Assembly (NCBI GenBank): GCA_949987705.1
Contig: OX465283.1
Location: 132,644,101 to 132,708,100, forward strand
DNA from: Thereva unica
Lineage: Eukaryota > Arthropoda > Insecta > Diptera > Therevidae
Length of the DNA stretch: 64,000 nt
Reading direction: 5' to 3'
This document shows positions 33,300-43,439 of the stretch, one piece after another. A program made the position numbers and the translations under genes. The notes under the pieces are model-generated. The model was not told where the DNA came from, ran no database searches, and worked only from the letters and a program-made list of their open reading frames with translations. The stretch's first letter is position 1. The number at the start of each line of letters is the position of its first letter.

Positions 33300-33850
33300 G
33301 TTTATCGTGATAGCTGCCTCAGCCGTAGCACTATTCGATAAGTGGTGACAGAGATTCCCTGCTTGAGTCACTCCAACCGCCGTTTTCTTTGCGCAAATAA
33401 CTAAGCATTGTTAGCTCCATAGTTAATATTTTACGCAGCTTTGAGGCTTCCGTCGTGGAAAGGTAGCCCAGGAGGTATGTTTGGCTTTCCTTATTGCCAC
33501 GTTGTATCAATTCAGCTTCGACTTATAGCAGCCTCAGGAGGTTGTAATGTTGCTGAATTAAACTCCTTTCGGAATCTTTCAAGTTCGCGAGACCACCCTG
33601 GGGGTTTAGAAGCCTCTTTATAGGGTCTGTTCGGGCAAGCTTTATTTATGGCGTAAGTACATTGTTCCATGAAAATGTCCAGGAGTACAGGGCGGCTTAG
33701 GGGCAAGATTCGTTATAACCGAGTATAGTAAACCCAATTTTTTTTTGACATTTTTTATTTTAGAAGTGGTGGTAGGGCTAGAGTCTTGCAGTTGAAACTT
33801 TATAAATCTGTGGAGTAAGGAGGAGTGTTCCTTCAAGACCTTCTAGACCA
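33300..33850 (-). pseudogene. LOA-like endonuclease-RT linker
   Basis: The minus strand reads VLLDIFMEQCTYAINKACPN, RPYKEASKPPGWSRELERFR and KEFNSATL, then in another frame YKSKLN.YNVAIRKAKHTSW. The P-P-x-W-(S/N)-x-E-L and K-x-x-x-R-x-A-K-x-x-S-W steps are those of the linker of LOA-like ORF2, as at 13,310-13,480. The conserved WW is GW here. No catalytic domain is contained. Confidence 0.75.
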
Positions 33851-33859
33851 ACATTCGGT

Positions 33860-34153
33860 CGAAGTGGCAGTCTTAGACAAAAGTGATGTCCACCGTTTCT
33901 TCTCTGTATTTGGTAACAAGGGCTGGATCATTACTTGTGTTATAAATAGCAAGTATGGGGGGGGGTTAATAGGTAGTTGAAAATAACCTCGCCTCGATCA
34001 TTGGTGTACGTGCTGCATCATTGTGTATGTTGTGCATTTGCATCAGCTCCCATAGCCAGGACCGTGGTAGCATTGGTGTAGCTTACCAGGACCTGAAAAG
34101 CCATTGGAAGTAGATGACCCCCATCTTCGTGGGCTAGATAGAAAGAGGCTATC
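33860..34153 (-). pseudogene. LOA-like endonuclease, second half
   Basis: Immediately left of foldback B the minus strand reads RIASFYLAHEDGGHLLPMAF, then LVSYTNATTVLAMGADANAQ HTQ split here by a space. GADANAQHT corresponds to the GDFNAHH-type motif of the LOA/I endonuclease, with catalytic D and N. NDRGEVIFNYLL and LLFITQ follow in a neighbouring frame. It joins the first half at 35,150 once foldback B is set aside. Confidence 0.75.
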
Positions 34154-34156
34154 CTA
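34154..34156 (+). repeat. CTA target-site duplication, left of foldback B
   Basis: CTA is present here and at 35,147-35,149, directly abutting the TAGTCC ends of the element. Confidence 0.7.
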
Positions 34157-35146
34157 TAGTCCAGGAGAGATAGCGGAAAAATATTTAAAAGTTGAAATAA
34201 ATCTACCCTAAGAGAAAAATCGTAGGAATTCAATGAATGTGTTTTGGATAAAATTGGTCCAGGGGAACAGGTGGTAAAATCTTAATAAAAGTAGCGAAAA
34301 CACGTTTTTTCGCGATTAAGGTACGAAATAAATTTTGTTTTGGAAAACAAAAAATAGTACATAATAGTGTTTAAAAAGACGAAAAATATGTGTTTTGGAC
34401 CATTGAAATCGGTCCACAGGTTTTTGCAGAAAAATTCAAAAACCGTTAAAAATGGCCATATTTTGACATTTAATTATAGGGAGTGTGATTATCGTAGAAC
34501 CTTGTGTAATTCAAAAAACTGGAAAAAGGGTGGTTTTCAAACCAGATTGTAAGGTGTTAAATCAAACCTTACATACATTTCATGAAAATGGGGTTGTAGA
34601 GCAACCCTTTGCGAGTCAAATGGTCAATCAAAAAACTTCTAGGACCATTGTGGGCCTTGTTCAACCTTTTTTTGTGAAACAGGTGTTTTTACATTTTTGA
34701 GATTTACTCGAAAAGCTACCATTATTTTCCCATGAAATTTTTATTGTAGGTAGGCACCATCAGAGGCCACAATTTAATTCTTGACGCAAGATTCTACGAT
34801 AATCACACTCCCTATAATTAAATGTCAAAAAATGGCCATTTTTAACGGTTTTTGAATTTTTCTGCAAAAACCTGTGGACCGATTTCAATGGTCCAAAACT
34901 CATATTTTTCGTCTTTTTAAACACTATTATGTACTATTTTTTGTTTTCCAAAACAAAATTTATTTCGTACCTTAATCGCGAAAAAACGTGTTTTCGCTAC
35001 TTTTATTAAGATTTTACCACCTGTTCCCCTGGACCAATTTTATCCAAAACACATTCATTGAATTCCTACGATTTTTCTCTTAATTATAGAATCAAGAAAT
35101 CGCAGGGTAGGTTTATTTCAACTTTTTCGCTATTTCTCCTGGACTA
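34157..35146. mobile_element. Foldback element B, 990-bp near-perfect palindrome
   Basis: The termini are TAGTCCAGGAGAGATAGCG (left) and TAGTCCAGGAGAAATAGCG (right, inverted). The inner arms 34,208-34,506 and about 34,787-35,090 are nearly identical inverted copies over about 300 bp. The right arm has about 25 bp more near its outer end. The loop is about 280 bp. A 3-bp CTA flanks both ends. It has no plausible transposase; frames inside are arm artefacts or short. It interrupts the endonuclease of a LOA-like element. High arm identity suggests recent insertion or arm-to-arm correction. Confidence 0.85.
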
Positions 35147-35149
35147 CTA
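35147..35149 (+). repeat. CTA target-site duplication, right of foldback B
   Basis: This matches the CTA at 34,154-34,156. With one copy retained and the element left out, the minus-strand frame of the host element is open across the junction. Confidence 0.7.
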
Positions 35150-35430
35150 ACTAACTCTAGGTCGACCACAATAAGGGGTCAGTAACTAAATTGAGAGAGA
35201 AGAGAGATGCTTATATTATTTTAGACCAGAATACTTCTTCTGTATTTTCCCTTACTTTTCTCTTTAAATTTTGGCATCTTTAAACCGTCCTGTGGCCAGT
35301 CATCCATGGCTCTTCGACTAGGTCAACATCAACTTTGCCTGATGCCAAGTGAAGTAAAAGCGCAGCGGACGCTGCTTTACAATGGTGCAGGTTTATTTGT
35401 ATCAACTACACCAATTTCCAGGTGGTTTGC
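35150..35430 (-). pseudogene. LOA-like endonuclease, first half
   Basis: The minus strand reads QINLHHCKAASAALLLHLAS and GKVDVDLVEEPWM. This is the start of ORF2 in I/LOA-like elements, where N of INL and E of QEPW are endonuclease active-site residues; here QE has become EE. The rest of the domain lies beyond foldback B at lower coordinates. Frames shift before 35,200. Confidence 0.8.
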
Positions 35431-35689
35431 TTCGACAACAGTCACCTCCGCTTCTTCGTAGCAGGAGATATCATTTTCGATGTCCGAGATGAGGAGCTTG
35501 TGCTCCGTGTACATGTTCCCGAAGGCTCTGCCCAGCTCGGAGCCAGTCGATGCGTCAACTTCTCTTTTAGTTTCGCTTTCACCATCCACTGCAAATCTAA
35601 GATTTTAAAACTGTTTTATTTTACAACACTTAAAAGTGTTTAAAAAATGTCTTCAATGCTAATCAAATGGGTGACGTGAGGATTGACAT

Positions 35690-36680
35690 CAAGGCATGAG
35701 TTGGAGATCCGGCATCAAGTCATGAGGGCAGGTTCCGGGTTATCCCTCAGGGCCTTCATAGCCACTTTAACGGAGGTGACTTGCACCCACTGCCATTGCT
35801 GTTGGGAAATCTTTCCATTTTCATCGCTCTTAACCGGGACGCCGATTATTTTGCGTTTCTTTTATCCTTCCTTTGCCTCGCTTTGGTTCCGTACGTCTTG
35901 CAAGTGGACTGTAAGTTTTGGATTCCTCCACGGACTAAACCACTTTAGTGTAAAGTTTGGGATGACTTGCTTTGCCCAAGCAATATCCTGGATTTTGGTA
36001 TAGTCTTCCTTCGACACTTGGTCTTCCCTGAACGCGTTGTTGACCAAGTGGCAAAAGATTCTACTGGTCAGGCGAAGTTCTTGATGACCAGCCGTTGCGG
36101 GGTCTGGTCTTTAGGTTTTTGGCCCTTACGCAGACCATTCGTTCCCCTGCTCCGTTGGGACAGCTCCGCAAGGAAGAACCGGTCGCTTGGGGGGACTTTC
36201 TTCGAGGGGTGAGGTCGTGGCTTCACTTTGTTTGGGTTGGCTCGGGAGTATCGCAGCCCTATTTTTTGCGGGATTTGTAGTCTCATCCGATTTTCATTTA
36301 GGGTAACCGGACCACTTTTTAATTTTTGACTGTAGATTATTTATAATTACTCCCACGAGTAGCGGGAAAACGAGGTCACCCGGGCAGACATCTGCAGTAC
36401 TCGAGTAAAGCTAGTTCGAATCGGAGGTCGCCAGGTATCCGGAACACCGTTGACGACTGAACTATTTTTTAACCTGGGTCCCCAGCTGTTCAACGGCACA
36501 ATTCGCATTGGGCCTTGATCTCACCTAGAGGGTTGGGGATTGGGGATGGCCAGCCGGGATTGAAAGCAGGAAGAGGAATGCAAGTCTACTACGTTGCCCA
36601 GAGTGAACTATCGTGATGGACTCGTTATGCATACGTGGAGGTCGTCGCCATTTCAGCCCTTTCCACCTATTCAACACAAG
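35690..36680 (-). pseudogene. LOA-like ORF1 (gag-like) remnant
   Basis: The minus-strand frames at 36,068-36,286 (a proline/lysine-rich stretch with SPPSDRFFLAEL-like text in alternative frames) and 35,862-36,047 (reading DYTKIQDIAWAKQVIPNFTL and KWFSPWRNPKLTVHLQDVRN) lie directly upstream of the ORF2 start on the same strand. This is where ORF1, the RNA-binding protein, belongs. No zinc knuckle is visible. The call rests mainly on position. Confidence 0.45.
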
Positions 36681-36770
36681 GCATTGACTTCCTAAGATTT
36701 TTCTCTTAATTAGCGTCAAAAAATCTTCGCAGGGTAAAATTATTTCAACTACTTTTCCGCTATGCCAGAC
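36672..36770 (+). repeat. Fragment resembling the right end of foldback B
   Basis: GATTTTTCTCTTAATTA, then CGCAGGGTA and ATTATTTCAACT..TTTTCCGCTAT match the order at 35,070-35,135 of foldback B with substitutions. It is a degraded end fragment only. Confidence 0.65.
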
Positions 36771-37331
36771 CGCACCTTTTGCCTTGAAAACCGCTTAACT
36801 GTCTCATAATAGTCTTACCCAGGCTGGTCACCATAGTCCCACCTATCCTATGGTGGGGATCTTAACATTGAAACTAGGATTAAAATTAAATTACTACAAT
36901 GACATGTAACCAGATAGTCCAACTATCATTCTACCAGTGGTAGAGAGCGCGGTATATTGCTTTTTCTCTTACTATAGACCTGCTTATTGAAACGAGAAAA
37001 AAATTCTATAAAATGCACCAAATGATTAAAACTAATTATACGATTATCTTATTATCGTATCAATGATACGATGCGTGGTTACACAGTGCGATTAAGGATG
37101 CGAGCTGGCCTATGTAGTCAGTTACTGCAATGCAGCTACTCGCATCGTGTGACCGCATCATACAAATTACTGTCATGTGGGAGACGGTCAGTACCTCGTA
37201 TCTGAGTTGCTACAACATTTTTTGTTTTTATTCGCCTCTCGCCTTATCCAACACGCCACAAGCCGCAATTTGCATGCAACTCGGACTTCAACTTGCACGG
37301 TATTGCGAAATGACAGTAGCTCGTAAAGCTC

Positions 37332-37530
37332 GGTATACAGAAACAAGGTAGTGTAAAAGACTGTATATCGTAAGACGATATTTTAGTGCTGATGTCAAGT
37401 GTTGACTGCTTTCCATATAAAATGGAAGCTGTTGTTGTTTTTTCTGCATTAGTGCTGACGTTTCTACGTGCCCTTTTTTACGATATTCGAAGCTGTCATT
37501 CTCTTTTACACTACCTTGTTTCTATATGCC
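37332..37530. repeat. Inverted repeat with 29-bp arms
   Basis: TCTTTTACACTACCTTGTTT is found at 37,502-37,521 and its inverse at 37,341-37,360. The arms match at 27 of 29 positions and are 141 bp apart. It may be a small MITE. I found no convincing TSD outside the arms, so the true ends may be further out. Confidence 0.7.
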
Positions 37531-38017
37531 ATGCTCGTGTAGGGAAAAATGAAATAGGAGTCACGAGTTAAAACGTAAAGTGCGAGTACACAAGAGCAGT
37601 AGTTGTCCAGTCCACTGTCAGGCCAGCAACTCGTATGGTTTATCCACGCCTTTAGAAATTTCAATTGGTGTATAACGGTATGCACCCTTCAATCGAGTGC
37701 TCAATTATGATGGCGAAATTTAATTCAAAGACTGAAAAATACAGCCTTGAAATGATTTCAAATCTGCTAATACCACCAGGGTAACTTGAAACTTGGAGCA
37801 CTACACAATAAATGATTACTCATTTTCAGTATTGAGATATTCGAAATCGAATGGCAACTAGCATGAACCCCTTCAAATTCAATTCAAAACAGTAGGCAAC
37901 CAACATAAATAAAGCAACACTAAGTATTTTGATTGCAGTACTCCTTCCACATCACGGGACCAACATTCATTATTTTCTCAAACGCCAATTATATCACACC
38001 AATGAATAAGCCAATAT

Positions 38018-38200
38018 TTATTTAATTGTCAGCTCGAGCTTTGTGAAAGTGAAAATTTGTCTCCAGACATCACGTTTTCGATCGTTGTTCGACAGCAACA
38101 ACAAAACAAAAAGGTAAAATAGAGAAAAGTACGGTATGCAAATCACAAGCAACCACCACAATACAACTCCTGATTGACAGTCACTTTCAGCGCTGATCAT
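38018..38200 (-). CDS. Small ORF, possible membrane micropeptide (weak)
   Basis: An ATG-initiated 60-codon frame on the minus strand starts MISAESDCQSGVVLWWLLVI, has a hydrophobic stretch of about 22 residues in its centre and a basic C-terminal part (NNDRKRDVW) before a stop. No family was recognised. A frame of this length is expected by chance in AT-rich DNA, so it is listed only because the ATG, the membrane segment and the stop are all visible. Confidence 0.15.
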   Translation of the reverse strand: MISAESDCQSGVVLWWLLVICIPYFSLFYLFVLLLLSNNDRKRDVWRQIFTFTKLELTIK

Positions 38201-40060
38201 AGCTTAGATTCATTCTCAATATTTCACACGCCCACCCGGTGTTAGTTATAAACAAGTTTGATGGACTGCACTACGATAAGATCAAGATCGCTGACAGGAA
38301 ATTAGTCCCCTATTACAAACCTCAAAGAAAGTGATCGCCCCGATAGTTGTAAAAGGAAATTTTCTTAGATTGCCATCACGATCTTAATTTTTTTATTACG
38401 TCTCATATTGTGATGCAGCTCGCCTGCTTGTCCTCCGATCACAATTGATCCCGTGGTGGTGATCATCGTCTTAGACCGGAGATCGACAAAGAACTTGATT
38501 TCTAGTTCAATTCACGTTCAAATCGGATGTGGATCAAATGTAATAAAGTGGTAAAGTTATCGTCGTACTGATCATCTCCGATACCCGCGAATGGTTTTAT
38601 TTGAATCCCGCGCTCTCCATGTCTCTAAGCCTCTTACCTATTGTGAATGCATCAGCGACTTGGCTGCCTTAATAATTTCTTCTTGGGGAAACTGTTGTAT
38701 TGCTACCATATCAGTCCGATTTAAATATTCCCTCAAAGATACAAGATAAAAACAGGTGAATTGTTATTTCCATAACTGGTTTCAATTGTTCACCTATGTC
38801 TCAGTTTGTTTAAGTTTTTGCTTAATTCCGTTTTTGTTGTTATTCAGATCTGTTGAAAGGCTCCCAGTTGAGGTTTTCTTTAATGAGGCTGTGGAGTTAT
38901 ATAGATGGATATAGCATTTCCAATGGCTATAAGTCAAAGTGAAAACCTCGTCTAGGGTACCCTCATTTCGAGCGAGACATATCTAAATAACTTAATATTG
39001 GGGGGGCTATTAAAAAGTAAAATTTATTATTTCTCATAACTAAACGAAACCGAACCGATTCTGAAAGGGGCCTTTTCAACATACTCAGATTCAAATGAGG
39101 TGAAAAAATGTCAGATAAGATCATTGAATTGAAAACGAACAAGAGATGAGACAAGTTGGCGAGAACCAGACAAAAAAGATCAGCTCCGAACTCCCTTTTA
39201 CATGTTCGGAGGCTCCCATAGCTTGTCGTCTACCCCCGCAAATAGGAGGCGGTTAAATCGATCTCTTGTTAAAAAGAACCCATTCTGACATCGTACAAGA
39301 AAATCAAAAGAACCAAAAAAAATAATGTTACGTTTTTCTTAAAGACGGAAAAAAGTCTACGACAACAAGTCGGAAAGTAAAAATCGTTCTCACATGGCTA
39401 CAGATCGATCAGGGGCTCCTCGAAATTGTGACTGGGCTCAAAAAATTTCCGGAATCCGAATGAATCAGTAGCTCATTAAAAGGTAACAACTCAGGTAACA
39501 TTCGAGGAGCTCTGATTTCTTAGTTGCGGTAGAATAAATGGTGGGGAATAAAAAAAAGTGCCTGAAGAAACTGAAAAGGCTCCGAGGGAACATGAAAGGG
39601 TAAATCGTTGCGACATTTGTTAAAATTCCTCGCTAACTGCTGCTGATGAGGGATCGGTGGACTATGAGTATATTTTGCATGCTTATTTTTCAGGTAGATG
39701 ATGTAAAAGTTTAGGAGTTGATATTGATTTAAAGTGACAATTTCAGGAGCAAAAAATACCGCGTGGGAAATTTTATTTGAAAGGCAATTATGAAATACAC
39801 ATTCAGAAGGATAAATGAGAAAGGATTTAGCTTTGTCTTCGTCTTATGTTAAATTTACCTTTTGAAACTTGAAACCCGATTGACATTGAGGGAGATTTTT
39901 AATATTTCAAATAACATTCCATATTGCCGTACATATATATTAAACGACGTTAATCCTTAATCATAATTTTATCATAAACATCAACCTAGTTTTTATAGTT
40001 TATGTACAATGTCGAAATCCAAGATACTTTGAATGTGAAACTTAGGAGATTGAGATTATA

Positions 40061-40472
40061 GGCCGTATCAGAACCTCTGCAGCGCTGCACCGACAAGTGT
40101 TTCTATTGGCTGAGGCTGATAAAATGACAAGCAAAGCAGCACCAGAGCAGCGTGCTACATTTTCATCTCAAACTCTAATTTTGCTGCATATTACATGCAG
40201 CACTTTTGACACTTCGTATGTGACATGTGAATTTTAACAAAAAACGGGAAATTTTGCGACAAATAATTTAAACAACAGGCTGGAATTTTTTTAAAAGCAT
40301 TTAACAGGCCATGTAGGAAAAATTAATGGCACTAGTTAATTTTTATTTTGAGGTTTACCTGTCAAATAAAAATTGCGCTGCAACGGTGAAACAACAGGAT
40401 CTGATACGGACTGCAGCATGCTGCTCTGGCGCTGCTACTGCATGCTGCATATTTTTAGGTTCTGATACAGCC
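40061..40472. mobile_element. 412-bp MITE with 16-bp TIRs and TTATA duplication
   Basis: The left terminus GGCCGTATCAGAACCT (40,061-40,076) is matched inverted by AGGTTCTGATACAGCC (40,457-40,472) with one mismatch. TTATA is present at 40,056-40,060 and 40,473-40,477. Subterminal text is rich in GCAGC/GCTGC words in both halves. There is no coding capacity. The length, TIRs and 5-bp TSD define a non-autonomous DNA transposon; the superfamily is not determined. Confidence 0.85.
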
Positions 40473-40668
40473 TTATAACAACAATGCTGTAATTCGAGAC
40501 ATGAGGTGATGGTTTCCGGTCTTCAAAGTCGCTTTTACTTTATATAAAAGAAAGCATTTACAATGTTGAAAAGAGCTTTACATATAAATAAGAAGAAACG
40601 AGAGATATACATACATATATGCGAAAAAGAGGGTGAAAGCATGTTTCAACATATTTTTATAAGTGTTA

Positions 40669-40788
40669 GGCCGGTCGTATACCAAAGCTTTACATGCTTA
40701 TTAACGACATTTCGCACTCTGCGAATCGTCACATGCCGCAAGTGACGAAAACCTGCATATGACGCCTATGTAACTTTTGTATACGGCC
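40669..40788. mobile_element. Small MITE, GGCC..GTATACCAAAG termini, copy 1
   Basis: The left end GGCCGGTCGTATACCAAAGC is matched inverted by CTTTTGTATACGGCC at the right end (40,774-40,788). Internal words TTACATGCTTATTAACGACA and TTTCGCAC are shared with the copy at 56.06 kb, which lies in the opposite orientation. It is only 120 bp long. The TSD is uncertain. Confidence 0.75.
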
Positions 40789-41099
40789 CAGTTTAGCCTA
40801 TTTATGAGAATTCCGTAAGGCTGTAAGGCAACGTTTTCTCGTTAATATACGACTGACGTGCTCGGCTCGCTCTAGCACATTGCAGTCTTCCATTTCGCGT
40901 ACGTTACGGTATAGAAGTTTGGCTTTGAATAAAGCATCTGGACTGTCGTACAATCTTCGCATTCGGAATATTTGAACTAGTGTATTAACCCATAGTTCAA
41001 AGGTAAGGTTTATCGAAATCTGTTCAACTATCCAGAGATCCCTACTCTATCCTAATCCCTTCTATCTTTCAAATCAAGCTCAAAACTAGTTATTGCACC
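40789..41099. other. No recognised gene
   Basis: This short stretch lies between the small MITE and the Gypsy remnant. It may include decayed Gypsy RT sequence but no motif is readable. Confidence 0.35.
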
Positions 41100-42112
41100 A
41101 TGACCTGCGGGACATTAAGGATTAGTTCTACAATGTTACCAATTCAAGAAAAGTCCTTTACTTTCCGTAGACTCAAGAAACGAAGCGTTTGGTATATGCT
41201 CGATGTTGGCTCGAGCTCACAGGACTTAGAATATTTTTCAAGACGGACGGCAGTGCCGGTGTTGGGGAATATCACAAAAGAATTTCTGGGGCACGAGATG
41301 AATGAAGACGGTATAGTGCCGGGAAAATATAAAACGAATTGTGTTGCCGATTATCCGAAGCCAGAAAGTGTCCGTGAAGTCAGGCAATTCTTAGGCCTAT
41401 TTGTTGCTGGATATGGTGAGCTGGCGGCGCTGCTGGAAAAGGAACAAAGGCTCAAGTGAGACGTTGAGGATGAAAAGTCTCAAGAAGGAGCTTACTAAGC
41501 GGCCTATGCTTACGATATGCAACGCTTTGGCACAGCATGAAGTGCATACTGATGCCAGTTCAATTGGGATAGCAGGAGTGCAGCAATATGATGGGACGTT
41601 ACGACGGGTGCAGTAATATAGTCTTCATACAACTTCGAATAAATCTAACTTTTCCAGTTAGGAGCTGGAAATTCCTACCGATTGTGGAATCATTGACCCG
41701 ATATCGTGCGTATATTATGGACAAACGAATCATTGTGCTGCTAACATTACGAGTAAGCTGTCCAAGCCATTACCTGCACAGAAAGATCATTGGTGGCTCA
41801 AATTAAGCGCGTACGACCTAGAATTGGTACATCGAGCCGGTGGCGGTAATAAGCATGCTGACGCACTAAGTATCCATCCGAACGAGCCTATTATTGATAC
41901 GGAAATTGTGGATGAGAATATATTAAGAATCAAATTTAATGACGACTGTTAACAATGCAAAAGCAGCACGAAAAAATCATCCATATCATTAAAACCCAGA
42001 AGTGACGAGAAGGAGGCGATGAGACAAGACAGCTACGACAAGATTATGTTGTTCAGAGAAGAGGACTATTTCGACGAATATCACTGTCGTGGAAAGGAGA
42101 AATGACCTTTAT
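41100..42112 (+). pseudogene. Ty3/Gypsy RT-RNase H remnant
   Basis: Plus-strand pieces in order: KEFLGHEMNEDGIVPGKYKT, ADYPKPESVREVRQFLGLF (end of RT), LKKELTKRPMLTICNALAQH and EVHTDASSIGIAGV (RNase H entry with D), LEILPIVESLTRYRAYIMDK, then HWWLKLSAYDLELVHRAGGG and NKHADALS, and near the end DYVVQRRGLFRRISLSWKGE at about 42,040-42,100 (connection to the integrase). Most of RT and all of integrase are absent. It abuts a minus-strand RTE-like remnant at about 42,112. RNase H/RT wording is Gypsy-like, but not obviously the same subfamily as the copy at 1.7 kb. Confidence 0.85.
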
Positions 42113-42870
42113 GCACGACGCCATAGTTCTTCGTTTGAAATTCTATCCTGCCAGCGGATTTTTAGGATATGACGCAGTCATCTGTTGATGAAGACTTGTA
42201 CGCTCCCTGTGATGAATTGAGTGACTTTCCATGTTTCGCAACCATACAAAAGAACGTTGGAGTTGAACAGCCGCAATTTGGTGTTAGTTGAGATCTCCGT
42301 TGATCTCCATATGTGGAACAGGCATGCATATGCGCCTCGTGCTTTATTTATTCTGGAACTAAAATCTTCTTCTGCACCGCCATTTTCGGTAATAATACTA
42401 CCGAGGTAGCAGAATTTATCTACCAGATCCACGTCACGGTTATTCAGCGCTGTCCGTTCAATGGTGTTTGCATTTATCCGCATTTCTTTAGTTTTAGTCG
42501 GATTTAGCCTTAAGCCTGCTGGACTGGACCACTTTCTGTTGCCAAACTGTTGAACATGTTTTTGAGGTCCTGGTGTCTGTGGGCCAGCAAACAGATATCA
42601 TCGGCGTAGTCGAGATCCTTAAGGCGGTCTAACAAACCCCATTGTATGCCGCCTGTTCTATTATCTAGAGCGCCGACAAGGATGTCATTTATTACTATAA
42701 GAAATAGTAATGGCGAAAGTAGGCATCCTTGTCGTACTCCTGAGCTCACCTCAAAGCTGTCGGATAATTTTCCATTATAAAGAACTCTGCATTTGGAATT
42801 GTTTTATATGGGGCTTTCATCAATTCTATTATTTTATCAAGCGGTCCACGTCGCCGTAGTGCCTGCCATA
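42105..42870 (-). pseudogene. RTE-like RT and C-terminal fragment (ELWRR-type family)
   Basis: The minus strand reads VSSGVRQGCLLSPLLFLIVI (motif B), LKDLDYADDICLLAHRHQDL (motif C with intact DD), MRINANTIERTALNNRDVDL, VDKFCYLGSIITENGGAEED, KLRLFNSNVLLYGCETWKVT and, to the left, LRHILKIRWQDRISNEELWR. These are consecutive steps of RT palm to C terminus. It is the best-preserved RT active site in the window. The upstream RT and endonuclease are missing; stops interrupt after motif C. Confidence 0.85.
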
Positions 42871-42979
42871 TAAAACTCCTATTAATCGAGTCGAACGTAG
42901 ATTATACGCCGACAGATCAAATGGATCAAAATGGGTTCCAAGTGCAGTGAGATGGCAAATACTGATGATCTGATGATGA

Positions 42980-43320
42980 TCTTGTCATGACGATGTAGGA
43001 CACGGCAGCGGACTTTGCAGCGGTACCAGAAGAACTTTTGGTTCGCTAGGATGAGGATCTTTGGGAAGGGGTATATTTCGTCATGCATTTCTTGTTGTTA
43101 TCACAGACGCCCAGGCTGTCGTTTCGAGGGAGAACTTCATCGCTTGGGTCGTGTCGTTGTTCTTTTCCGCAAGGTGCACTTGCAGCTTGTGCAACTTGGT
43201 AACGCAGCTGCGCAACTTGGCAGCGTGGTCTCCTATGGGCTCATGCCTCGTGATGATTGCCGTGATTCTGGCAATACCTCGTCGGGATCTGTTTAAGAAG
43301 CTCCTTGCGTTTTCTGTCTT
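42980..43320 (-). pseudogene. Possible LOA-like ORF1 (gag-like) N-terminal fragment
   Basis: On the minus strand one frame reads RKNARSFLNRSRRGIARITA, IITRHEPIGDHAAKLRSCVT and KLHKLQVHLAEKNNDTTQAM, a leucine-rich, heptad-like basic segment of the type seen near the N terminus of I/LOA-like ORF1 proteins. Neighbouring sequence at 43.4-43.9 kb belongs to the LOA-like family. No zinc knuckles are present. The call is tentative. Confidence 0.4.
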
Positions 43321-43439
43321 GTAAGTCGTTCAAGTTGCCATAGAGATAGTGCAAGTCTACAATGCTCTTCACTAGCTAGCTAGCAGCAGGTGATAGACAA
43401 AAATTGCGTTTTACACCCCTTCTATTGAATTGCCTCGGT

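Larger units (their letters stand above)
33241..36735 (-). mobile_element. I/LOA-like non-LTR element, minus strand, split by foldback B
   Basis: Read on the minus strand: ORF1 (gag-like) remnants at about 36,680-35,690, the start of ORF2 endonuclease at about 35,430-35,150, foldback B (34,157-35,146), the rest of the endonuclease (34,153 to about 33,860) and the endonuclease-RT linker (about 33,710-33,300). The RT, RNase H and 3' end are absent. The family is the same as, or close to, the copies at 5.7 and 13.2 kb, judging by the linker wording. It carries many stops. Confidence 0.75.
36771..40055. other. No recognised gene apart from an inverted repeat and a small frame
   Basis: About 3.3 kb of mostly AT-rich sequence. 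Apart from the inverted repeat at 37,332-37,530 and the small ORF at 38,018-38,200, listed separately, I see no domain, RNA gene or element boundary. Confidence 0.4.

Noticed and set aside
36410..36425. GTTCGAATC words (also near 54,473) as tRNA B boxes
   Set aside because: No A box, no acceptor-stem pairing and no cloverleaf could be drawn around either site.
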